Both the position numbers and the translations under genes were made by a program. 64,000 nt of DNA from Mycolicibacillus trivialis. GTDB taxonomy: Bacteria > Actinomycetota > Actinomycetes > Mycobacteriales > Mycobacteriaceae. A model generated the notes under the pieces. That model was given only the letters and a program-made list of their open reading frames with translations, searched no databases and was not told the DNA's origin. Below, in pieces: positions 1-11,951 of this stretch. The stretch spans positions 186,001 to 250,000 of the forward strand of contig NZ_LQPZ01000008.1 in NCBI RefSeq assembly GCF_002102395.1. The letters run 5' to 3'. Position 1 is the stretch's first letter, and each line of letters starts with the position of its first letter.

Positions 1-837
1 GCCGACACCGTGCTGGTGTGGCCGTTCGACAGTGCGATCCCCGGCGGGCTGCCCAAGAACTCACCCGGGTTCTCCCGCCGCATCGCCCGCAACACCCAGC
101 TGCTGCTGCTCGAGGAGTCCCACCTCGGGCAGGTGCTCGACCCGGCCGGCGGTTCCTGGTTCGTCGAGGACCTCACCGAGCAGCTCGCCGAGACCGCCTG
201 GCGGGCCTTCCAGCAGCTGGAGGAGCGCGGCGGATTCACCGCGGCGCGCGACCACCTTGTCGAGCAGATCGACGCGGTGGCCGACCGGCGCACCGCCGAC
301 ATCGCCCACCGGCGCACCGCGATCACCGGCGTCAACGAGTTCCCGAACCTGGCCGAGGAGCCGCTGGCCGCCACCGACGCCGACCCGCAGGTGCGCCGCT
401 ACGCCGCCGGGTTCGAGCAGCTGCGGGACCGCTCCGACGCCCACCTGGCCAGCGCCGGCGCCCGCCCCAGCGTGCTGCTGCTGCCGCTGGGCCCGCTGGC
501 CGAGCACAACATCCGGGCCACGTTCGCCACCAACCTGCTGGCGTCGGGCGGGATCGAGGCGGTCAACCCGGGCACCGTCGACGCCGAGACCGCGGCCGCG
601 GCGATCGCCGAGGCGGGCACCCCCGCCGTCGCGGTGCTGTGCGGCACCGACAAGCGCTACGGCGACGAGGCCGCCGCGGTGGTGGCCGCCGCCCGCGGCG
701 CCGGAGTGCAGCAGATCCTGCTGGCCGGGCCGCCGCAGGCGGTCGAAGGCAGCGACCCGCGCCCCGACGACTACCTGACCGCGAAGATCGACGCGGTCGA
801 CACCCTGTCGAGCCTGCTCACCCGATTGGGGGCCTGA
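1..837 (+). CDS. mutA: Methylmalonyl-CoA mutase small subunit (3' part)
   Basis: The reading frame is open from base 1, so the N-terminus lies outside the window; 278 C-terminal residues remain. They match the end of the mutase barrel ([15 protein letters not shown], then [10 protein letters not shown]) and the degenerate cobalamin-binding-like domain of the beta (small) subunit. The DxHxxG cobalamin ligand motif is absent; the corresponding place reads [12 protein letters not shown]. That is normal for this subunit, which supports MutB rather than catalysing. It forms a heterodimer with MutB that interconverts (R)-methylmalonyl-CoA and succinyl-CoA in propionate metabolism. The stop is 5 bases before the mutB ATG, so the two are one operon with meaB. 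Confidence 0.95.
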   Translation, partial: ADTVLVWPFDSAIPGGLPKNSPGFSRRIARNTQLLLLEESHLGQVLDPAGGSWFVEDLTEQLAETAWRAFQQLEERGGFTAARDHLVEQIDAVADRRTADIAHRRTAITGVNEFPNLAEEPLAATDADPQVRRYAAGFEQLRDRSDAHLASAGARPSVLLLPLGPLAEHNIRATFATNLLASGGIEAVNPGTVDAETAAAAIAEAGTPAVAVLCGTDKRYGDEAAAVVAAARGAGVQQILLAGPPQAVEGSDPRPDDYLTAKIDAVDTLSSLLTRLGA

Positions 838-842
838 CCGAG

Positions 843-3128
<2,286 letters not shown>

Positions 3129-4115
3129 GTGGCAGCGATCAACGACACCGTCGAAGACCTCGCGGCGGCGATCCGCGCCGGCGACCGGGCCGCGCTGCCG
3201 CGCGCCATCACGCTGGTCGAGTCGACCCGGGCCGATCACCGTGACCGCGCCCAGCAGCTGCTGCTGGAGCTGGCCGACGAGGCGGGCCGGGCCCGGCACA
3301 TCGGGATCACCGGGGTGCCCGGGGTGGGCAAGTCCACCACGATCGAGGCGCTGGGCATGCACCTGATCGAGCAGGGTCACCGGGTGGCGGTGCTGGCCGT
3401 CGACCCGTCCTCGACCCGGACCGGCGGTTCGATCCTCGGCGACAAGACCCGCATGCAGCGGCTGGCGGTGCACCCGGACGCCTACATCCGGCCGTCGCCG
3501 ACGTCGGGCACCCTGGGCGGGGTCGCCAAGGCCACCCGGGAGACGATCGTGCTGCTGGAGGCGGCCGGTTTCGACGTGGTGCTCGTCGAGACGGTCGGCG
3601 TCGGCCAGTCCGAGGTGACCGTCGCCGACATGGTCGACACGTTCGTGTTCCTCACCCTGGCCCGCACCGGCGATCAGTTGCAGGGCATCAAGAAGGGGGT
3701 GCTGGAGCTCGCCGACATCGTGGTGGTCAACAAGGCCGACGGCGACCACCTGGTGGAGGCGCGGTCGGCGGCACGCGAGCTCTCCGGCGCGCTCCGGCTG
3801 ATCTATCCACGCGAAACTTTGTGGCGGCCACCGGTGTTGACGATGAGCGCGATCGAGGGAACCGGTGTCGCCGAACTGTGGGAGACCGTGGAACGTCATC
3901 ACCGGGTGCTCAGCGACGCCGGGCAGTTCGAGTCGCGCCGCCGTGCGCAACAGGTCAACTGGACCTGGCAGATGGTGCGCGACACCGTGCTCGACCGGGT
4001 GCTGTCCAACCCGGCGGTCCGCCGGGCCCGCACCGAGGTGGAACAGCAGGTCGTCGACGGCACCCTGACCCCGGCACTGGCCGCGGAGCGGATCCTGCAG
4101 ATCGCGTCCGGCTAA
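3129..4115 (+). CDS. meaB: MeaB/ArgK-type G3E GTPase, mutase chaperone
   Basis: A 328-residue P-loop GTPase of the MeaB/MMAA family (older name ArgK). Visible motifs are Walker A GVPGVGKST (residues 62-70), the DPSSTRTGGSILGDKTRM segment (92-109), switch-region ETVGVGQSE (154-162) and the guanine-specificity motif NKAD (201-204). The family loads adenosylcobalamin on methylmalonyl-CoA mutase and ejects damaged cofactor, and its position directly after mutB fits that. The GTG start abuts the mutB stop with no gap, implying translational coupling; no good Shine-Dalgarno precedes it. M. tuberculosis has the equivalent gene (Rv1496) at the same distance from mutAB. Confidence 0.93.
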   Translation: MAAINDTVEDLAAAIRAGDRAALPRAITLVESTRADHRDRAQQLLLELADEAGRARHIGITGVPGVGKSTTIEALGMHLIEQGHRVAVLAVDPSSTRTGGSILGDKTRMQRLAVHPDAYIRPSPTSGTLGGVAKATRETIVLLEAAGFDVVLVETVGVGQSEVTVADMVDTFVFLTLARTGDQLQGIKKGVLELADIVVVNKADGDHLVEARSAARELSGALRLIYPRETLWRPPVLTMSAIEGTGVAELWETVERHHRVLSDAGQFESRRRAQQVNWTWQMVRDTVLDRVLSNPAVRRARTEVEQQVVDGTLTPALAAERILQIASG

Positions 4116-4154
4116 CGGTTGGATAACTTCGGTTACGTTTGCTGGACGACGGGG

Positions 4155-4160
4155 TAGATT
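4155..4160 (+). promoter_or_regulatory. -10 element of leaderless serine hydrolase gene
   Basis: TAGATT followed by exactly 7 bases and the ATG at 4168, the spacing expected when transcription starts on the initiation codon. No Shine-Dalgarno lies in between. Confidence 0.5.
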
Positions 4161-4167
4161 CACGCCC

Positions 4168-5430
4168 ATGAGGCAACGCGGCCTTGATGGCGACCAGTTT
4201 GTGCTGCCCCGCGGGATGCATGGTGCGGCGGCTCCCGAATTCGCCTGCGCGGTGCGCACACTCAAGGCGATGTTCCCGGCCCGCAAGCTCGGCGGCGGTG
4301 CGCTGTCGGTCTATCTCGACGGTCGGCCGGTCGTGGACGTATGGACCGGCTACGCCGACCGCGCCGGTGAACGGCCCTGGGCGGCACAGACCGCGACGAT
4401 GGTGTACTCGGTGACCAAGGGCATGGCCGCCACCGTCATCCACCGGCTCGCCGACCGCGGCCTCATCGACTACGACGCACCGGTCGCCGAATACTGGCCG
4501 GCGTTCGGCGCCAACGGCAAAGCCATGATGACCGTGCGGGAGGTGCTGGGGCACCGGGCCGGGCTGGCACATCTGCACGGGATCACCATGGCCGACCTGC
4601 TCGACCACGAGCGGATGGAGGAGCGCGTTGCCGCCGCCGCCCCCGACCGCCAGCTGGGCAAACCCTCCTACCACGCGTTGACGTTCGGCTGGCTGCTGTC
4701 CGGGCTGGCCCGCGCGGTCACCGGCACCGGCATGCGGGAGTTGATCCGCACCGAGTTGGCCGAACCGCTGAACACCGACGGGCTGCACCTGGGCCGCCCG
4801 CCCGCCGAAGCCCCCACCTGGCCGGCCGAGATCGTCATGCCGCAACGCGACCTGACCGTCCCGCTGGTCGGCCGCGCGCTGGCCCGGCTGGCGACCTCAC
4901 CGGGCTCGCGGGCGCTGGGCGCGATCTACTTCCAGGGGGTGATCGGCTCGGTACAGGGCGAGGTCCCGGTGCTCGACACCGAGGCGCCGGCGCTCAACGG
5001 GGTCGCCACCGCCCGCGGGCTGGCCCGGATGTACGGCGCGATCGCCAACCGCGGCCGCCTCGACGGCGTGCAGTTCCTCTCCGAGCGGCTGGTGGACCAA
5101 CTGACCGGCAAGCCCTCGCTGCGCCCGGACGGCAACCTCATGGTGCCGCTGCCGTTCCACCTGGGCTACCACGGGGTGCCCTACGCGCTGCCCGGCTTCG
5201 GGCACGTCGGCCTGGGCGGCTCGGTGGGCTGGGCCGACCCGGGCAGCGGGCTGTCCTTCGGGCTGGTCCACAACCGGCTGCTCACCCCCTTCATCGCGGC
5301 CGATCAGACCGGGTTCGTGGCGCTGGGCAACGTGATCCGGCGCGCGGCGGCCCGACTGCGGCGCCGCGCGGTCACCCCGGTCAGCGATTTCGGGGCGCCG
5401 TTCGCCCGGCCTGCGGAGGCCGCTGGCTAG
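4168..5430 (+). CDS. Beta-lactamase-family serine hydrolase (esterase-like)
   Basis: A 420-residue protein of the class C beta-lactamase/DD-peptidase fold family (Pfam beta-lactamase), often annotated as esterase or LipL/LipE-like lipase in mycobacteria. The nucleophile motif S81-V-T-K84 sits in TMVYSVTKGMAA, and the GHVGLGGSVGW segment near the C-terminus corresponds to the third conserved active-site box. There is no signal peptide or membrane helix, so it is probably cytosolic and acts on ester substrates rather than cell-wall peptides. M. tuberculosis Rv1497 (LipL) follows meaB in the same place, which supports orthology. The substrate cannot be told from sequence. The start is supported by a leaderless promoter 7 bases upstream. 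Confidence 0.85.
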   Translation: MRQRGLDGDQFVLPRGMHGAAAPEFACAVRTLKAMFPARKLGGGALSVYLDGRPVVDVWTGYADRAGERPWAAQTATMVYSVTKGMAATVIHRLADRGLIDYDAPVAEYWPAFGANGKAMMTVREVLGHRAGLAHLHGITMADLLDHERMEERVAAAAPDRQLGKPSYHALTFGWLLSGLARAVTGTGMRELIRTELAEPLNTDGLHLGRPPAEAPTWPAEIVMPQRDLTVPLVGRALARLATSPGSRALGAIYFQGVIGSVQGEVPVLDTEAPALNGVATARGLARMYGAIANRGRLDGVQFLSERLVDQLTGKPSLRPDGNLMVPLPFHLGYHGVPYALPGFGHVGLGGSVGWADPGSGLSFGLVHNRLLTPFIAADQTGFVALGNVIRRAAARLRRRAVTPVSDFGAPFARPAEAAG

Positions 5431-5515
5431 CCGCCCGCCCATGGTCTAGGGTTTACCCAAGTCTGGTTTGTAACAATGCGGGCGCGTCCCGCTGGACCCA
5501 GTGCGGAGGAGACCC

Positions 5516-5956
5516 GTGAGCATCGCCGAACGCAGCACACAGACCACCTGGGAGGGGCCGCTCGCCTCGGGCACCGGCACCTTCGCCACCAGCAGCAGCG
5601 GCGCACTGGACGGCAAGCAGGTCACCTGGGCCGCCCGCACCGAGGCGCCCGGCGGCCTGACCAGCCCCGAGGAGTTGGCCGCCGCCGCCCATTCGTCGTG
5701 CTTCTCGATGGCGCTCGCCCTCAAACTGGGGGAGAACAAGACCCCGCCGCAGCGTCTGGACGTCACCGCCACCGTCACCCTCGAGGAGGTCGACGGCGCC
5801 CCCACCATCACCACCTCGGCACTGCAGGTCCGCGCCGAGGTGTCCGGGCTCGACCAGGACGCCTTCGCCGCCGTCGTCGACGACGCCGCCGCACTGTGCC
5901 CGGTCTCCCGACTGTTCGCCGGCGCGAAGATCACCGTCGACGCCAGCCTGGCCTGA
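5516..5956 (+). CDS. OsmC/Ohr-family thiol peroxidase
   Basis: A 146-residue OsmC-family protein. These dimeric enzymes reduce organic hydroperoxides or related electrophiles with two cysteines; both are present here, in AAHSSCFSMAL (resolving helix) and in ALCPVSRLFAG. The pattern and length fit the OsmC rather than Ohr branch. The GTG at 5516 is chosen because GGAGGA lies 6-11 bases upstream; a GTG at 5501 overlaps that ribosome site and is less likely. The gene is followed after 18 bases by a hemerythrin-like gene with its own GAGGAG site, and the two may form a stress-related operon. Confidence 0.88.
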   Translation: MSIAERSTQTTWEGPLASGTGTFATSSSGALDGKQVTWAARTEAPGGLTSPEELAAAAHSSCFSMALALKLGENKTPPQRLDVTATVTLEEVDGAPTITTSALQVRAEVSGLDQDAFAAVVDDAAALCPVSRLFAGAKITVDASLA

Positions 5957-5974
5957 CCCGACCGAGGAGCACCC

Positions 5975-6433
5975 ATGACCGAGTCGTCCCTGTCGGCGAT
6001 CCTGGAGCGTGAACACCACGAGATCGACGCCGGCATCGAGGCTTTCGTCGCCGACGCCGACCCGGCGGCGCTGACCACCGCGCTCGACGCGCTGCGCAGG
6101 CACATCTACCTCGAGGAGGTGCTGCTGTTCCCGCCGCTGCGGGTCGGCGGGCTGATGATGCCGATCATGGTGATGATCCGCGAGCACGGCGAGATGTGGC
6201 AGCTGATGGACGCGCTGAGCGCCCGGCTCGCCGAGGGTGCGGACCCGGCCACACTGGCGCCCACCTGCCGCGAACTGCTGGCCCTGCTCGAACGGCACAA
6301 CTCCAAGGAGGAGCCGGTCATCTACCCGCATGCCGACGCCGACATGCCCCCGCAGGCCGCGACCAAGTTGATGAAGTTCATCGAAACCGGCACCACACCG
6401 GAGGGTTGGGTCTGCCAGCAGGCGGCCGGCTGA
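5975..6433 (+). CDS. Hemerythrin HHE-domain protein
   Basis: A 152-residue four-helix hemerythrin-like protein. The di-iron ligand pattern is visible: EREHHEID (helix A), HIYLEEVLLFPP (helix B, HxxxE), REHGEMWQLM (helix C), and RHNSKEEPVIYPHAD (helix D, HxxxE...H). Members bind oxygen, nitric oxide or peroxide through the iron pair. A GAGGAG Shine-Dalgarno is placed 8 bases before the ATG. It lies 18 bases downstream of osmC-like DNA on the same strand, suggesting joint expression in oxidative or nitrosative stress; the exact ligand is unknown. Confidence 0.87.
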   Translation: MTESSLSAILEREHHEIDAGIEAFVADADPAALTTALDALRRHIYLEEVLLFPPLRVGGLMMPIMVMIREHGEMWQLMDALSARLAEGADPATLAPTCRELLALLERHNSKEEPVIYPHADADMPPQAATKLMKFIETGTTPEGWVCQQAAG

Positions 6434-6450
6434 GGCGGTAACCTCGAGCG

Positions 6451-7587
6451 ATGCGGACCCGGGTGGCCGAGTTGCTCGGCGTGGAGTATCCGATCTGTGC
6501 CTTCAGCCACTGTCGTGACGTGGTGGCCGCGGTCACCAACGCGGGCGGGTTCGGGGTGCTCGGCGCGGTCGCCCACAGCCCCGAACGCCTTGAGACCGAA
6601 CTGAGCTGGATCGAGCAGCAGACCGCCGGTCGCCCGTTCGGGGTGGACCTGCTGCTGCCGCCGAAATACGTCGGCGCCGAGGAGGGCGGCATCGACGCCG
6701 GCCGGGTCGCCCAGCTGCTGCCCGATGAGCACCGCGCCTTCGTCGACGACCTGCTCGCCCGCTACGACCTGCCGCCGGGTGCGCCCGGGGAGTCGGCGGC
6801 GGCGGCGCGCGGCGGTCTCAACGGTCTCAACGTGTCACCCAAGGGCTACCAGCCGCTGCTGGATGTGGCGTTCTCCCACGACATCTCGCTGATCGCCAGC
6901 GCACTGGGCCCACCGCCGCCGGGCCTGGTGAGTCGCGCTCACGACGCGGGCGTGGTGGTCGCCGCGCTGGCCGGCACCACCGGCCACGCCCGCAGGCACG
7001 CCGAGGCCGGTGTCGACCTCATCGTGGCGCAGGGCACCGAGGCCGGCGGGCACACCGGCGAGATCGCCACCATGGTGCTGGTCCCGGAGGTCGTCGACGC
7101 GGTGGCCCCGGTGCCGGTGCTGGCCGCCGGCGGCATCGCCGGGGGCAGGCAGATGGCGGCGGCGCTGGCGCTGGGCGCCGAGGGCGTGTGGTGCGGCTCG
7201 GTCTGGCTGACCACCGAGGAGGCCGAGACCCCGGCGGTGGTCAAAGAGAAGTTCCTGGCCGCCGAGGCCGCCGACACCGTGCGGTCGCGTTCGCTGACCG
7301 GCAAACCGGCCCGGATGTTGCGCACCGCCTGGACCGACGAGTGGGACAGCGCCGACGCCCCCGCCCCGTTGGGGATGCCCCTGCAGAACGCGCTGGTCGG
7401 CGACGCGCAGCGGCGGATCAACCGGGCCGCGGCGCAGCACGGCGCCAAGGCCGGCGAACTGGCCACCTACTTCGTCGGGCAGGTCGTCGGCGCGCTGGAC
7501 ACCGTCCGGCCGGCCCGGGCGGTGGTGCTGGCGATGGTCGAGGAGTTCATCGACGCCGTCGAGCGCCTCGACGCCGTTCTGGGCTGA
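6451..7587 (+). CDS. Nitronate monooxygenase-family FMN oxidoreductase
   Basis: A 378-residue FMN-dependent TIM-barrel protein of the nitronate monooxygenase / 2-nitropropane dioxygenase family. Support comes from the N-terminal GVEYPICAFSH, the internal VAQGTEAGGHTGEI segment (catalytic His region) and the flavin-phosphate motif AAGGIAGGRQMAAALALGAEGVW split across residues about 228-250. The family oxidises alkyl nitronates or acts as a quinone/NADH oxidoreductase. TAACCT followed by 6 bases and the ATG gives a leaderless start, so it is probably transcribed separately from the hemerythrin gene. M. tuberculosis Rv1533 (same family) lies shortly before ileS and is the likely ortholog. Confidence 0.88.
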   Translation: MRTRVAELLGVEYPICAFSHCRDVVAAVTNAGGFGVLGAVAHSPERLETELSWIEQQTAGRPFGVDLLLPPKYVGAEEGGIDAGRVAQLLPDEHRAFVDDLLARYDLPPGAPGESAAAARGGLNGLNVSPKGYQPLLDVAFSHDISLIASALGPPPPGLVSRAHDAGVVVAALAGTTGHARRHAEAGVDLIVAQGTEAGGHTGEIATMVLVPEVVDAVAPVPVLAAGGIAGGRQMAAALALGAEGVWCGSVWLTTEEAETPAVVKEKFLAAEAADTVRSRSLTGKPARMLRTAWTDEWDSADAPAPLGMPLQNALVGDAQRRINRAAAQHGAKAGELATYFVGQVVGALDTVRPARAVVLAMVEEFIDAVERLDAVLG

Positions 7588-7594
7588 GCGGCGA

Positions 7595-7816
7595 TCAGCC
7601 CGGGGCGTCCTCCAGCCGGAAGCCGACCTTCATCGTCACCTGGAAGTGGCCGACCTCGCCGTCGGTGAGGTGGCCGCGAATCGACTCAACCTCAAACCAA
7701 TTCAGCCCGCGCATCGTCTCCGACGCCCGGGCCAGGCCGTTGCGGATCGCCGCGTCGACACCGTCGGGGGAGCTGCCCACGATCTCGATGACGCGGTAGG
7801 TGTTGTTCTCGGTCAT
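7595..7816 (-). CDS. Dodecin (flavin-binding)
   Basis: A 73-residue dodecin, the dodecameric flavin-storage protein. The two residues that sandwich flavin are present: W40 in GLNWFEV and Q59 in GHFQVTMKV. The sequence closely follows M. tuberculosis dodecin Rv1498A as I recall it. Two adjacent ATG codons exist; the one at 7816 is used because the purine-rich AGAAAGGG then lies at normal spacing. It is divergent from the lipoprotein gene starting at 7883. A second dodecin-like gene at 17525-17746 lacks both flavin residues. Confidence 0.93.
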   Translation of the reverse strand: MTENNTYRVIEIVGSSPDGVDAAIRNGLARASETMRGLNWFEVESIRGHLTDGEVGHFQVTMKVGFRLEDAPG

Positions 7817-7882
7817 CATCACCCTTTCTGCCGATGGCCTCCACGGTATCGTTGGGCGGTCACCCGACGAGGGGAGTTCGCG

Positions 7883-8569
7883 ATGCCGCGGGGTGCCACC
7901 GTTGTCATCACCGTCGCGCTGACCGCGGCGGCCACCGCCGGCTGCGGATCCGGCGGGCACGACGCCACCCCCGGCCCGGCCGACACCGGCGACACCAGCG
8001 ACACCAGCTACGACATCACCCGCATCGGCACGGTGGCCGACGCTTTCCCGCCCGGGTTCGCCGTCACCGAGATCCCGCTGACCACCCTCACCGAGGAGCA
8101 GGCCGCCGGACTCGGCGGCATCAGCGACACCCTCTCGTCGCTGACCTTCGACCCGCCGGAGTGCAACGGCATGCTCAAGAGCCCGCACGTGGTGGCCGGC
8201 GGCCGCACGCAGGGCGTGCTCGCCGAGGGGCCCCAGGAGATCACCGTCATGGCCGCCGAGTCGGCCGATGCCGGCGCGGACGCCGCGCTGCGCACGGGCT
8301 GCGACCACGTGACGATCCGCTCGCCCGGCCTGGCGGAGGGCACCATCGACCGGATCCCCAGCCCCGACATCGACGGCGTCACCACCGCCGGCCTGCGCAG
8401 CCACCTCGACGTGACGCTGGGGGAGCACACCCAGACGCTGGACCGGATCGCCTTCCTCGCGCCACTCGACGAGCGGACCGCGGTCATGGTGCTCGGCGCC
8501 GCCGACCCGGCGCTGCTGTCCGACCTGCTGGTGCAGGGGGTCGCCGCGGTGCGCGGCGCCACGCCGTAG
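7883..8569 (+). CDS. Secreted lipoprotein, DUF5642-like
   Basis: A 228-residue protein with a short signal peptide and lipobox ending in C21 (TAGC), so it should be exported, lipidated and anchored to the outer face of the membrane. The mature part resembles mycobacterial DUF5642 proteins: FPPGF near the start, a FDPPEC segment, then ATG-poor beta-rich sequence with a second cysteine (RTGCDHV). A GAGGGGAG ribosome site lies 6 bases before the ATG. Function is unknown. The T-box leader of ileS begins at its 3' end. Confidence 0.78.
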   Translation: MPRGATVVITVALTAAATAGCGSGGHDATPGPADTGDTSDTSYDITRIGTVADAFPPGFAVTEIPLTTLTEEQAAGLGGISDTLSSLTFDPPECNGMLKSPHVVAGGRTQGVLAEGPQEITVMAAESADAGADAALRTGCDHVTIRSPGLAEGTIDRIPSPDIDGVTTAGLRSHLDVTLGEHTQTLDRIAFLAPLDERTAVMVLGAADPALLSDLLVQGVAAVRGATP

Positions 8570-8574
8570 AATCG

Positions 8575-8779
8575 GCCCAGCGGCGTCGATCCGGCCATCA
8601 CCGGGGAGCCTTCGGAAGAACGGCCGAACCGGCCCAGTAGAACCGAACGGGTGGGCCCGTCACAGCCCGAAGTGAAGCGGCCGCACCGGACCGGCGCGGC
8701 AAGCGGGGTGGTACCGCGGCGCTCGCGCACCGGCGCGTCGTCGTCCCCGCGCCAGGACAGGCGCAGGAGACGGCAGAGC
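8575..8779 (+). promoter_or_regulatory. T-box riboswitch leader of ileS (tRNA-Ile sensing)
   Basis: The leader contains the hallmark T-box antiterminator/antisequestrator sequence GGGGTGGTACCGCGG at 8705-8719, and an isoleucine specifier codon ATC at 8597-8599 in a short Stem I followed by the conserved GGGGAGCCTTCGGAAGAAC-type stretch at 8602-8620. This is the ultrashort-Stem-I class described for actinobacterial ileS, where uncharged tRNA-Ile frees the Shine-Dalgarno instead of blocking a terminator. In keeping with translational control no T-run follows; instead AGGAG at 8765-8769 lies 10 bases before the GTG start. The 5' end is approximate. Confidence 0.9.
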
Positions 8780-11700
8780 GTGACAGAACACAGCTACCCC
8801 AGGGTGGCGGCGGGCACCCCGGACTTCCCGGGGTTGGAGAACGACGTGCTGGCCTACTGGGCCGCCGACGACACCTTCCGCGCCAGCATCGCCCGCCGCG
8901 CCGACGCCGAGGAGTACGTCTTCTACGACGGGCCGCCGTTCGCCAACGGGCTGCCGCACTACGGGCACCTGCTCACCGGCTACGTCAAGGACATCGTGCC
9001 GCGGTACCGCACCATGCGCGGCTACCGGGTGGAGCGCCGGTTCGGCTGGGACACCCACGGACTGCCCGCCGAACTCGAGGCCGAACGCCAACTGGGCATC
9101 ACCGACAAGTCCCAGATCGATGACATGGGCATCGCCGAGTTCAACGCCGCCTGCCGCGACTCGGTGCTGCGCTACACCGACGAATGGCGCGCCTACGTGA
9201 CCCGCCAGGCCCGCTGGGTCGACTTCGACAACGACTACAAGACCCTGGACCCGACCTTCATGGAGTCGGTGATCTGGGCGTTCAAACAGCTCTACGACAA
9301 GGGGCTGGCCTACCAGGGCTACCGGGTGCTGCCGTACTGCTGGCGCGACGAGACCCCGCTGTCCAACCACGAACTGCGGATGGACGACGACGTCTACCAG
9401 AGCCGCCAGGACCCCGCCCTGACCGTCGGGTTCCGGGTCGCCGACGGCGCAGGCGAGGTGGCAGGCGAGCTCGCCGGCGCCCACCTGCTGGTGTGGACCA
9501 CCACCCCGTGGACCCTGCCGTCGAACCTGGCGGTCGCGGTCGGCCCCGACGTCACCTACCTGCACGTCGCGGCCGGGGGGCGCCGCTACCTGCTGGCCGA
9601 GGCCCGGCTGGCCGGGTACGCCCGCGAACTCGGTGAGGAACCCGAAATCCTGGGCAGTTACCCCGGTGCGGACCTGGTCGGGCTGAACTACCTGCCGCCG
9701 TTCCCGTACTTCGCCGACGCGCCCAACGCGTTCCGGGTGCTGGCCGCCGACTTCGTCTCCACCGAGGACGGCACCGGCATCGTGCACCTGGCGCCGGCCT
9801 ACGGCGAGGACGACAAGGCCACCACCGACCCGGCCGGGATCACCCCGGTCACCCCGGTGGACGCCAAGGGCCGCTTCGACACCACCGTGCCCGACTACGC
9901 CGGCCAGCACGTCTTCGACGCCAACCGGGCGATCATCCGCGACCTGAAGGACGGCACCGGACCCGCCGTGGTCGGCGGCCCGGTGCTGCTGCGCCACGAG
10001 ACCTACGAGCACTCCTACCCGCACTGCTGGCGCTGCCGCAATCCGCTGATCTACAAGGCGGTGTCCAGCTGGTTCATCAAGGTCAGCGAATTCCGGGACC
10101 GCATGGTCGAACTCAACGAGCAGATCACCTGGCACCCCGAGCACGTCAAACACGGCCAGTTCGGCAAATGGCTGGCCGGCGCGCGGGACTGGTCGATCTC
10201 CCGGAACCGCTACTGGGGCACCCCGATCCCGGTGTGGGTCTCCGACGACCCGGCCTACCCGCGGGTGGACGTGTACGGCAGCCTCGACGAACTCGAACGC
10301 GACTTCGGGGTGCGCCCGGACAACCTGCACCGGCCCTACATCGACGAGCTGACCCGGCCCAACCCCGACGATCCGACCGGCGCGTCGACGATGCGGCGCA
10401 TCCCCGACGTGCTCGACGTGTGGTTCGACTCCGGGTCGATGCCGTTCGCCCAGGTGCACTACCCGTTCGACGACGCCGAGTGGTTCGACGGGGGAGACGG
10501 CACCGAACCGCATTTCCCCGGCGACTTCATCGTCGAGTACATCGGCCAGACCCGCGGCTGGTTCTACACCCTGCATGTGCTGGCCACCGCTCTGTTCGAC
10601 CGCCCGGCGTTCAAAACCTGTGTCGCACACGGCATCGTGCTGGGCTCCGACGGGCAGAAGATGAGCAAGTCGCTGCGCAACTACCCCGACGTGTCGGAGG
10701 TGTTCGACCGGGACGGCTCCGATGCCATGCGCTGGTTCCTGATGGCCTCACCGATCCTGCGCGGCGGCAACCTCGTCGTCACCGAGGCGGGCATCCGCGA
10801 AGGGGTGCGGCAGGTGATGCTGCCGCTGTGGAACGCCTACAGCTTCCTGGCCCTCTACGCGCCGAAACCCGGTGTGTGGCACACCGATTCACCGCACGTG
10901 CTGGACCGCTACATCCTGGCCAAACTCGCGGTGCTGCGCGACGACCTGACCGCCGCACTGGACCGGGCCGACATCTCGGTGGCCTGCGACGAGTTGCGGC
11001 AGTTCACCGACGCGCTGACCAACTGGTACGTGCGGCGCTCCCGGTCCCGGTTCTGGACCGAGGACAGCGACGCCGTCGACACCCTGCACACCGTGCTGGA
11101 GGTGACCGCGCGGCTGGCCGCCCCACTGCTGCCGCTGACCACCGAGACCGTCTGGCGCGGGCTGACCGGGGCGCGCTCGGTGCACCTGACCGACTGGCCC
11201 GAGCCCGACGCGCTGCCGGCCGACCCGGACCTGGTCACGGCGATGGACCTGGTGCGCGACGTCTGCTCGGCCGGCTCGTCGCTGCGTAAGGCCAAGCAGC
11301 TGCGGGTGCGGCTGCCGCTGCCGAAACTGACCGTGGCGGTGGACGATCCGCAGCAGCTGGCGCCGTTCACCGGGCTGATCGCCGACGAACTCAACGTCAA
11401 GGCCGTCGAGCTCACCGACGACATCGCCGGGTACGGCCGGTTCGTGCTCACCGTCAACGCGCGGGTCGCCGGGCCCCGGCTGGGCCGCGACGTGCAGGCC
11501 GCGATCAGGGCGGTCAAGGCCGGCGAGGGCACCGTCAACGAGGACGGCACGCTGCGCGCCGGGCCGGTGCTGCTGCAGCCGGGGGAGTACGACTCCCGGC
11601 TGGAGGCCGCCGACCCCGAGTTCACCGCCGCGCTGCCCGGCGGCGCCGGGCTGGTGGTGCTCGACGCCACCGTCACCCCCGAACTGGAAGCCGAGGGCTG

Positions 11701-11932
11701 GGCCAAGGACCGCATCCGGGAGTTGCAGGAGCTGCGCAAGTCGTCCGGGCTGGAGGTCTCCGACCGCATCACGGTGATGATGGCCGTCCCCGAGGCCCGC
11801 AGCCGGTGGGCGGCCGATCACCGCGACCTGATCGCCGGGGAGATCCTGGCCACCGGTTTCGAGTTCGCCGACCCCGGGCCCGACGCGGTCGAGATCGGTG
11901 ACGGCGTGCGGGTCACGATCCGTAAGGCGTGA
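8780..11932 (+). CDS. ileS: Isoleucyl-tRNA synthetase
   Basis: A 1050-residue class I aminoacyl-tRNA synthetase charging tRNA-Ile. Signatures: HYGH (60-63, HIGH box), the editing-domain threonine-rich [11 protein letters not shown], and KMSKS at 627-631. The long C-terminal part and overall size are of the eukaryote-like type found in mycobacteria, which in other organisms goes with low mupirocin sensitivity. The GTG at 8780 is chosen because it follows the T-box leader and an AGGAG site; the frame stays open farther upstream through the leader but that part is the RNA switch. Expression should rise when charged tRNA-Ile is scarce. Confidence 0.97.
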   Translation: MTEHSYPRVAAGTPDFPGLENDVLAYWAADDTFRASIARRADAEEYVFYDGPPFANGLPHYGHLLTGYVKDIVPRYRTMRGYRVERRFGWDTHGLPAELEAERQLGITDKSQIDDMGIAEFNAACRDSVLRYTDEWRAYVTRQARWVDFDNDYKTLDPTFMESVIWAFKQLYDKGLAYQGYRVLPYCWRDETPLSNHELRMDDDVYQSRQDPALTVGFRVADGAGEVAGELAGAHLLVWTTTPWTLPSNLAVAVGPDVTYLHVAAGGRRYLLAEARLAGYARELGEEPEILGSYPGADLVGLNYLPPFPYFADAPNAFRVLAADFVSTEDGTGIVHLAPAYGEDDKATTDPAGITPVTPVDAKGRFDTTVPDYAGQHVFDANRAIIRDLKDGTGPAVVGGPVLLRHETYEHSYPHCWRCRNPLIYKAVSSWFIKVSEFRDRMVELNEQITWHPEHVKHGQFGKWLAGARDWSISRNRYWGTPIPVWVSDDPAYPRVDVYGSLDELERDFGVRPDNLHRPYIDELTRPNPDDPTGASTMRRIPDVLDVWFDSGSMPFAQVHYPFDDAEWFDGGDGTEPHFPGDFIVEYIGQTRGWFYTLHVLATALFDRPAFKTCVAHGIVLGSDGQKMSKSLRNYPDVSEVFDRDGSDAMRWFLMASPILRGGNLVVTEAGIREGVRQVMLPLWNAYSFLALYAPKPGVWHTDSPHVLDRYILAKLAVLRDDLTAALDRADISVACDELRQFTDALTNWYVRRSRSRFWTEDSDAVDTLHTVLEVTARLAAPLLPLTTETVWRGLTGARSVHLTDWPEPDALPADPDLVTAMDLVRDVCSAGSSLRKAKQLRVRLPLPKLTVAVDDPQQLAPFTGLIADELNVKAVELTDDIAGYGRFVLTVNARVAGPRLGRDVQAAIRAVKAGEGTVNEDGTLRAGPVLLQPGEYDSRLEAADPEFTAALPGGAGLVVLDATVTPELEAEGWAKDRIRELQELRKSSGLEVSDRITVMMAVPEARSRWAADHRDLIAGEILATGFEFADPGPDAVEIGDGVRVTIRKA

Positions 11933-11938
11933 CCGCCC

Positions 11939-11944
11939 TAGCAT
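11939..11944 (+). promoter_or_regulatory. -10 element of leaderless dinX
   Basis: TAGCAT, 7 bases, then GTG at 11952. It overlaps the alternative ATG at 11943, which argues that the GTG is the true start. Confidence 0.45.
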
Positions 11945-11951
11945 GACCGGT

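Noticed and set aside
5430..5515. Short inverted repeat GGGTTTACCC as terminator between the serine hydrolase and osmC-like genes
   Set aside because: Only a 4-bp stem with a 2-base loop and no T-run; likely chance.
8651..8779. ileS frame open upstream of the GTG
   Set aside because: This stretch is the T-box RNA leader; the ribosome site and family alignment place the start at 8780.
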